The translations under genes were made by a program, and so were the position numbers. Of a stretch of 11,837 nt of DNA, positions 7,671 through 11,837 are shown piece after piece. How positions within the stretch are numbered: the stretch's first letter is position 1; every line of letters starts with the position of its first letter. The DNA is from Saprospiraceae bacterium (GTDB lineage Bacteria; Bacteroidota; Bacteroidia; Chitinophagales; Saprospiraceae): assembly GCA_020630355.1 (NCBI GenBank), contig JAHDBO010000042.1, positions 1 through 11,837 on the forward strand. Direction: 5' to 3'. Under the pieces are notes generated by a model. The model made no database searches. It saw only the letters and a program-made list of their open reading frames with translations, and was not told the DNA's origin.

Positions 7671-8414
7671 TCAAGGTTGAAGCTGTTCACTGGTTTTCCC
7701 AAAGCGTCTTTCTCTATTTTGAAAATCTATAATAGCTTGATAAAGGTGTTCTTTTCTGAAATCGGGCCAAAAAATATCGAGAAAACTCAATTCGGCATAG
7801 GCGATTTGCCACAACAAGAAATTACTGATCCTGGATTCTCCGCTCGTTCTAATGAGGAGTTCTGGGTCAGGGATTCCTTGTGTACTTAATGCATTTACAA
7901 AATCATCTTCTTGAATCTGAGACGGCTCTATTTTTCCATCCTTAGCGGCTTTTGCTAAATGACGTACGGCACGCATAATCTCCCACTTAGCACTATAGTT
8001 CAGTGCCAGTACGAGGGTCATCCTTGTATTGTCTTTTGTCTTGTCAATTGCCTCGAGCAGATGCTTGTGGCAATCTCCAGGTAGGTTTTCAATATCGCCA
8101 ATGGCCTGAAGGCGAATATTGTTTTTCATCAAAGTCTTGATTTCATTCCTTAGCGTTTTTACTAGGAGGGTCATCAGCGCATTGACTTCAAATTTGGGGC
8201 GGCCCCAGTTTTCTGTGGAAAAAGCATAAAGGGTCAAGTATTTTACACCGATTTCTGCTGCTGCTTCTGAGGCTTCACGTACAGATTTGACCCCGTTTCT
8301 ATGACCGAATACCCTAGGATGACCATGCGCTTTTGCCCAACGACCATTACCATCCATAATGATGGCGATGTGTTGAGGCAATTTTGACTGATCAATATGG
8401 GATTTTAAATCCAT
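7671..8414 (-). CDS. uppS: Isoprenyl (undecaprenyl) diphosphate synthase
   Basis: This cytosolic cis-prenyltransferase adds isopentenyl units to farnesyl diphosphate to make undecaprenyl diphosphate, the lipid carrier for peptidoglycan and surface glycans. The 247-residue length is typical. The N-terminal signature HIAIIMDGNGRWAK (15-28) carries the catalytic Asp at 21, followed by GHRNG (37-41), LTLYAFSTENW (60-70), LALNYSAKWEI (136-146) and RTSGESRISNFLLWQ (189-203). The last region also includes AYAELSF with the metal-binding Glu at 208 and the end WPDF. All expected active-site residues are present. The ATG is well placed for the family's N-terminus. It sits upstream of bamA, a common Bacteroidota arrangement that joins lipid-carrier supply with outer-membrane assembly. 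A -7 element lies 62 bp upstream, so it probably heads the uppS-bamA unit. Confidence 0.97.
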   Translation of the reverse strand: MDLKSHIDQSKLPQHIAIIMDGNGRWAKAHGHPRVFGHRNGVKSVREASEAAAEIGVKYLTLYAFSTENWGRPKFEVNALMTLLVKTLRNEIKTLMKNNIRLQAIGDIENLPGDCHKHLLEAIDKTKDNTRMTLVLALNYSAKWEIMRAVRHLAKAAKDGKIEPSQIQEDDFVNALSTQGIPDPELLIRTSGESRISNFLLWQIAYAELSFLDIFWPDFRKEHLYQAIIDFQNRERRFGKTSEQLQP

Positions 8415-8476
8415 TACTATTGTAAACGATTAAAAAATAGGGCGTAAGTATAAAATACTGTTTTTGAAAATGCACG

Positions 8477-8484
8477 CAAAGTTA
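8477..8484 (-). promoter_or_regulatory. Bacteroidota -7 promoter element before uppS
   Basis: The minus strand reads TAACTTTG, identical to the element before skp at 4747-4754. It lies 62 bp upstream of the uppS ATG. At the -33 distance the minus strand has a TTTTTT run but no TTG, so only half of the consensus is met. Confidence 0.5.
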
Positions 8485-8569
8485 CGATAAACTATTGATA
8501 GATTAAAAAAGAGTATTGGGTTTCATGTCGTCATGTGGTCTTGGTTATGTAATCCCAAGAATCTAAACT

Positions 8570-8659
8570 GTTGCGAAGCAACACCTCAACTTAGCAAAGC
8601 GCAAACTAAACTTTTTGGCGAAAGCCAACCCCAGAGGGATGCTCTTGGCAAAGGCTAAA
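8570..8659. repeat. Cluster of short hairpins between gldE and uppS
   Basis: GTTGC-GAA-GCAAC (8570-8582) and TTGGC-GAAA-GCCAA (8615-8628) are perfect 5-bp hairpins. Two imperfect versions, TTAGCAAAGC (8591-8600) and TTGGCAAAGGCTAA (8645-8658), follow the same pattern. They lie in the 3' region of gldE, directly after its stop. No T run follows on the minus strand, so they are not clear terminators. Rho-independent function is doubtful; they could be transcript-end stabilisers or remnants of a dispersed intergenic repeat. The part from 8485 to 8569 shows nothing I recognise. Confidence 0.45.
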
Positions 8660-10081
8660 CTATTTCCTAGGAAGGGTAATTTTGATTTTTTCAATACGGC
8701 GTTTGTTGACCGACATTATTTTGAAAGCGTACTGATTGATTTTGATTTCCTGGTCTTTTTTAGGAATATAACCACAAACCTCTAGGAGTAATCCAGCAAC
8801 GGAATCGGACTCCCCTCTTTTATCATCAAAAGTGGCCGTATCGACTCCAACAACTCGACATAGGTCGTTGATCATAGTTTTGCCTTCAAAGAGGTAGTTG
8901 AACTTGTCTAGTTGCCGATATTCCAAAGCAGCATCGGCATCAAACTCATCTTTGATTTCTCCGATGACCTCTTCCATTACATCTTCTAAGGTGACAATGC
9001 CCGAACTGCCACCATATTCATCAACAACAATGCAGAGGTGCATTTTTTTAATTTGAATTTCTTCTAGAAGGTCATTGATTTTTTTGGATTCGACCACGTA
9101 CAAAACGTTTGTTCGAATCAATTCTTGCCATTCAAAAGAATTGTCCTCGTCCATGTGGTTGAGCAAATCTTTCGTATAAAGAATCCCCATAATGTTATCA
9201 AAATCTTCGTCATAAACAGGGTAACGAGAATACCCAGAAGATTTAATTTCCTTGATAATTTCTTTAAAACTTCCTCTAAAATCCAAAGCAATTACATCTA
9301 CTCTCGCTCTCATAATCTGCTTGACAGAGGTATGGTTGAATTTGACGATACTTTTTAGAATATCTACTTCCGAGGCAGAGTCTTTTTCATGACTAACAGT
9401 TAATTCGATGGCTTGGTCAATATCATAGTAAGCAGAACTGTTTTTAGTTTGTTTTTCTAATCGATGCTCTATGATTTGGGTGCTTTTCACCAAAACAGAA
9501 CTGAGCGGATAAACTATTTTTTTTAAGAAAATTAAAGGATTTGACATGAAAGAAGCTAAGCGTAGGCTATGTGTTTTGGCATAAACCTTTGGAGCAACTT
9601 CACCGAAGAGTACAAGGAAAAAAGTAACCAATACCGTTTCGATAGCAATCCTGAAAAAATAAGCAATTGCGTCAATACTTATTCCAAAGTAAGTTTTCAG
9701 GAAACCGAAAAGCTTTAGGATGCCATCTGCCCAAGCTTGTAAGAGTGATTCTGGAAGTACCTGTTCCAAGAGAAAAACAGATAAAATAGTGATGGCAATA
9801 TTGATGAAATTATTGGCGATGAGAATGGTCGCCAGCAAGTAACGAGGTCGGTTTACCAGAGTCAATATTCGGCTGGAGGAAGCTTGAGTGTTTTGGTGTA
9901 AACCTTCAATATCATTACGAGTCAGTGAAAAATAAGCAACTTCCGAGCCTGAAATCAAAGCGGAACAACCTAACAGTAACAAAACTAAAAAAAAGGAAAC
10001 CCACAAACTGGTGCCAGTTGTTGTGAGTGCAATGAAATTGAGGTGCGCTATTAAAAAATAACTACCAGGCTCCGAATCCAA
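8660..10081 (-). CDS. gldE: GldE-like CNNM/CBS/CorC-HlyC membrane protein, TTG start
   Basis: The 473-residue protein has the hemolysin-family layout. A CNNM (DUF21) membrane domain spans about 25-205, with hydrophobic segments near 25-50, 82-108 and 138-160 and the motifs SGSEVAYFSL (44-53) and FGEVAPKVYA (159-168). A CBS pair follows at about 255-375 (IMRARVDVIALD, GYSRYPVYDEDFDNIMGI, CIVVDEYGGSSGIVTLEDVMEE), then a CorC/HlyC C-terminal domain at about 385-470. In this phylum the gene next to ssb with this layout is GldE, which is linked to gliding and type IX secretion; other family members act in Mg2+/Co2+ transport. The start must be TTG: the frame has a stop 15 bp upstream and no Met until residue 179, and the opening residues DSEPGS resemble the MDPDP-type start I recall for GldE. 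It follows ssb by 54 bp, with a terminator-like hairpin between. Its usual partner gldD is not downstream. Confidence 0.87.
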   Translation of the reverse strand: MDSEPGSYFLIAHLNFIALTTTGTSLWVSFFLVLLLLGCSALISGSEVAYFSLTRNDIEGLHQNTQASSSRILTLVNRPRYLLATILIANNFINIAITILSVFLLEQVLPESLLQAWADGILKLFGFLKTYFGISIDAIAYFFRIAIETVLVTFFLVLFGEVAPKVYAKTHSLRLASFMSNPLIFLKKIVYPLSSVLVKSTQIIEHRLEKQTKNSSAYYDIDQAIELTVSHEKDSASEVDILKSIVKFNHTSVKQIMRARVDVIALDFRGSFKEIIKEIKSSGYSRYPVYDEDFDNIMGILYTKDLLNHMDEDNSFEWQELIRTNVLYVVESKKINDLLEEIQIKKMHLCIVVDEYGGSSGIVTLEDVMEEVIGEIKDEFDADAALEYRQLDKFNYLFEGKTMINDLCRVVGVDTATFDDKRGESDSVAGLLLEVCGYIPKKDQEIKINQYAFKIMSVNKRRIEKIKITLPRK

Positions 10082-10090
10082 GGTGACTAT

Positions 10091-10126
10091 TATTTATAAA
10101 ACCCTCGCTCTATTCTGAGCGAGGGT
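10091..10126 (-). terminator. Terminator or attenuator between ssb and gldE
   Basis: ACCCTCGCTC (10101-10110) pairs perfectly with GAGCGAGGGT (10117-10126) around the loop TATTCT. On the minus strand the GC-rich stem is followed by TTTATAAATA, so it fits an intrinsic terminator for mutY-ssb. The stem begins 9 bp after the ssb stop and ends 19 bp before the gldE TTG. With no promoter visible in between, gldE may depend on readthrough. Confidence 0.8.
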
Positions 10127-10135
10127 TGAAAGATT

Positions 10136-10591
10136 TTAGAATGGTAAATCATCGTCTGCTGAGGCAGACATATCTGTTTCTGCGACAGTGGCAGGTGCTT
10201 CTTGTTGTACAGTTTCGGGCGCATCGCTGGCAGAAGGGAAATAACCATTTCCGCCACCCGTACTGCCATCTCGTTTATTCAAAATGCGTAGGTAACTAGC
10301 AACAACTTCAGTCGTATAGCGGTCGTTACCTTCCTTGTCCTGCCATTTGCGGGTCGTCAGTTTACCTTCTATATACAACAAAGTACCTTTTTTCAGTTGT
10401 TCAGTACGTTCTGCAAGCGTTCTCCATGCGATTACACTGTGCCACTCCGTTCTATCTTGCCAGTTGCCTTCTTTGTCTTTGTAGCTTTCATTGGTCGCCA
10501 CGCGCAGTTTTGCTACAGTAGCTCCTCCTTCCAATCTGCGCACGTCTGGGTCTGCGCCTAAGTTTCCGATTAATGTGACCTTATTGACCAT
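10136..10591 (-). CDS. ssb: Single-stranded DNA-binding protein SSB
   Basis: SSB coats single-stranded DNA during replication, repair and recombination and recruits partner enzymes through its C-terminal tip. The 151-residue protein begins MVNKVTLIGNLGADPDVR, the usual SSB start. Its OB-fold (about 1-108) includes TEWHSVIAW (48-56), KGTLLYIEGKLTTRKWQDKEG and RYTTEVVA. A short Gly/Ser/Ala-rich disordered linker leads to the acidic tip DDDLPF, which matches the conserved partner-binding tail. It starts 14 bp after the mutY stop, so the two are co-transcribed and coupled. The mutY-ssb-gldE order is the one I know from other Bacteroidota. No Shine-Dalgarno is seen before the ATG. Confidence 0.98.
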   Translation of the reverse strand: MVNKVTLIGNLGADPDVRRLEGGATVAKLRVATNESYKDKEGNWQDRTEWHSVIAWRTLAERTEQLKKGTLLYIEGKLTTRKWQDKEGNDRYTTEVVASYLRILNKRDGSTGGGNGYFPSASDAPETVQQEAPATVAETDMSASADDDLPF

Positions 10592-10605
10592 AATGTTTTT
10601 TTGGT

Positions 10606-11688
10606 TTAAAACAATTTTAAAAATAGGGATTTATCTTTTAAATAACAATCAATGATTTTAGGGAATGCAAATTTTGTCAATTCTTTTTCATCTACTTCCA
10701 AAATATCATTGCTTGCATTTATAAGAGGGCTGGATAACTCAATTTCCATAAAAACTGCGGAAATTTTTTGATGCGTCAATGTCTGTTTATATGTTTTTGA
10801 ACTGCCAATATAAGCCCATTCTCTCCTTTCAGGAAGTATTTTTAATACATCTTTATTTTGTAAAAAAGACTTATAATCAACGATTTGCGTAGTTTCTACT
10901 AGTGGGAATTCATACAAATTCTGCCAAATGTCTTTCCCTGTTCTTTTAAGGATATAGTTTTTGTTTTTAAAACGTAATCTTAGGTAATAAAAATAACGCT
11001 CTCGTTTTTGAATCCGTTTAGATTTGATGGGTAATTGTTCGGTTTTTTGTGTTTTGAAAGCAGTACATTTTTCAGACATTGGGCAGTTTTTACAGACTGG
11101 CTGCTTCGGTAAACATTGTATTGCCCCAAAATCCATGATAGCTTGATTGTATTTACCACTATCTTTTTGATATAATAAACTATCTGCTAGGGCTTGAAAT
11201 TCTTTCTTGCCGTTCGTTGTATCAATTGGTGTCTCGATTCCAAAAATCCTCGATAAAACCCGAAATACATTCCCATCCAAAACGGCAGTCGGCAAACCAA
11301 AGGCAAACGCCCCAATCGCCGCAGCCGTATAAGGCCCGACGCCTTTTAGTTTTAAGATTTCCTCATAAGTACTAGGGAAAATACCATCTAAATCATTAGC
11401 GATATACTTTGCGGCGGCGTGGAGATTCCTAGCACGGGAATAATAACCCAAACCCTCCCACATTTTCATGACTTCATCTTCTGGGGCATTGGCCAAGTCT
11501 TCTACTTTGGGGTATTTTTCCTTGAATTTTAGATAGTAAGACCATCCTTGTTCCACACGGGTCTGCTGTAAGATAATCTCCGATAGCCAGATGTAATAGG
11601 GATTCTTTTCCCCCTTCCAAGGCATCGGGCGGTCTTGCGTCTCGCTCCAATCCAATAATGTCTGTGTAAAGAATTGCTTTTTAGTCAT
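10606..11688 (-). CDS. mutY: A/G-specific adenine glycosylase MutY
   Basis: MutY removes adenine mispaired with 8-oxoguanine in base excision repair. The 360-residue protein carries the expected parts: WLSEIILQQTRV (34-45) with the catalytic Glu at 37, the helix-hairpin-helix LKGVGPYTAAAIGAFAFG (114-131), and VLDGNVFRVLSR (136-147) with the catalytic Asp at 138. The four iron-sulfur cluster cysteines are C192, C199, C202 and C208, in the C-x6-C-x2-C-x5-C spacing. The C-terminal NUDIX-like domain (about 230-355) reads the 8-oxoG; it has LTH (304-306) where the FSH motif is found in Geobacillus MutY, a plausible variant rather than a loss. The gene is complete and leads the mutY-ssb unit. I find no clear -7 element before it; the 28-bp tandem repeats lie just upstream. 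Confidence 0.97.
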   Translation of the reverse strand: MTKKQFFTQTLLDWSETQDRPMPWKGEKNPYYIWLSEIILQQTRVEQGWSYYLKFKEKYPKVEDLANAPEDEVMKMWEGLGYYSRARNLHAAAKYIANDLDGIFPSTYEEILKLKGVGPYTAAAIGAFAFGLPTAVLDGNVFRVLSRIFGIETPIDTTNGKKEFQALADSLLYQKDSGKYNQAIMDFGAIQCLPKQPVCKNCPMSEKCTAFKTQKTEQLPIKSKRIQKRERYFYYLRLRFKNKNYILKRTGKDIWQNLYEFPLVETTQIVDYKSFLQNKDVLKILPERREWAYIGSSKTYKQTLTHQKISAVFMEIELSSPLINASNDILEVDEKELTKFAFPKIIDCYLKDKSLFLKLF

Positions 11689-11701
11689 TATCTAAGGATA
11701 G

Positions 11702-11722
11702 GGGTGTTGCACTGCAACACCC
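11702..11722. repeat. Strong hairpin upstream of mutY
   Basis: GGGTGTTGC (11702-11710) and GCAACACCC (11714-11722) are perfectly complementary around ACT. It begins 14 bp upstream of the mutY ATG and overlaps the first copy of the tandem repeat. If transcribed with mutY it would sit in the leader, close to the start codon. It shares the core GTTGC-NNN-GCAACACC with 8570-8585. Confidence 0.6.
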
Positions 11723-11811
11723 GTACTTTTGGATATGCACTGCAACACCCGTACTTTTGGATATGCAATGCAACACCCGTACTTTTGGATATGCAATGCA
11801 ACACCCGTACT
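11708..11811. repeat. 28-bp tandem repeat, three full copies and one partial
   Basis: Full copies are at 11708-11735, 11736-11763 and 11764-11791, and a 20-bp partial copy is at 11792-11811. Copies share the core GCAACACCCGTACTTTTGG and differ at one base: the first two begin TGCACT, the last two TGCAAT. There is no spacer, so it is not a CRISPR array. The partial copy runs into AGGGGGG (11812-11818). The array lies in the region upstream of mutY and ends near the window edge, so its full extent in relation to the next gene is unseen. Confidence 0.95.
11728..11787 (+). promoter_or_regulatory. Overlapping promoter-like elements within the tandem repeat
   Basis: Each full copy has TACTTTTG (11724-11731, 11752-11759, 11780-11787), a perfect TAnnTTTG. 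The TTTG ending one copy's element (11728-11731, 11756-11759) lies exactly 20 bp before the next copy's -7, within the usual -33/-7 spacing. This gives two complete promoter-like pairs reading rightward out of the window. Function is an inference from motif and spacing. Confidence 0.4.
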
Positions 11812-11837
11812 AGGGGGGTATTAGCCCAGCAAATGCC

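Noticed and set aside
7656..7889. Plus-strand open frame overlapping the uppS 3' end
   Set aside because: It is antisense to conserved uppS coding sequence and has no recognisable features.
8415..8659. Decayed gldD remnant
   Set aside because: No stretch in any frame here shows recognisable GldD-like sequence; it is dominated by short hairpins.
11708..11811. CRISPR array
   Set aside because: The 28-bp units are directly adjacent with no variable spacers, and no cas genes are in the window.

Overview
The window looks like ordinary chromosomal housekeeping DNA from a member of the Bacteroidota. The evidence is a mutY-ssb-gldE cluster, a uppS-bamA-skp-skp cluster with two Skp/OmpH paralogues, almost no Shine-Dalgarno sequences before start codons, and several copies of the Bacteroidota -7 promoter element TAnnTTTG upstream of genes. 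A member of the Saprospiria is possible from the overall style, but the sequence alone does not settle the class. I see no tRNA, rRNA, CRISPR array, transposase or phage gene.

Layout from left to right. Positions 49-3285 (+) encode a large secreted protein with eleven Asp-box (BNR/sortilin-type) repeats. It ends at a perfect 38-bp palindromic terminator shared with the convergent minus-strand genes. All other genes lie on the minus strand, so they are transcribed from right to left: mutY (adenine glycosylase) and ssb 14 bp apart, a terminator-like hairpin, gldE starting with TTG, a 245-bp intergenic stretch with small hairpins, uppS, bamA, a terminator, and two skp/ompH genes. The right end (11702-11811) carries a hairpin and a 28-bp tandem repeat.

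The minus-strand genes fall into three functional groups. MutY and SSB serve DNA repair and replication. UppS makes the undecaprenyl lipid carrier for cell-wall and glycan export. BamA and the two Skp-like chaperones deliver and insert outer-membrane proteins. GldE is an inner-membrane CBS/CorC protein linked to gliding and type IX secretion in the phylum; its usual neighbour gldD is absent here.

I did not find a convincing new biological system. The most unusual element is the 28-bp tandem repeat at the right edge. Each full copy contains a perfect TAnnTTTG, and the repeat length places a TTTG of one copy 20 bp ahead of the next copy's -7 element, so the array reads as overlapping Bacteroidota promoters pointing out of the window. 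Lesser points are the TTG start of gldE directly behind a terminator, an inverted pair of -7 elements that could drive a short untranslated RNA between skp and bamA, and short hairpins sharing a core between two intergenic regions.
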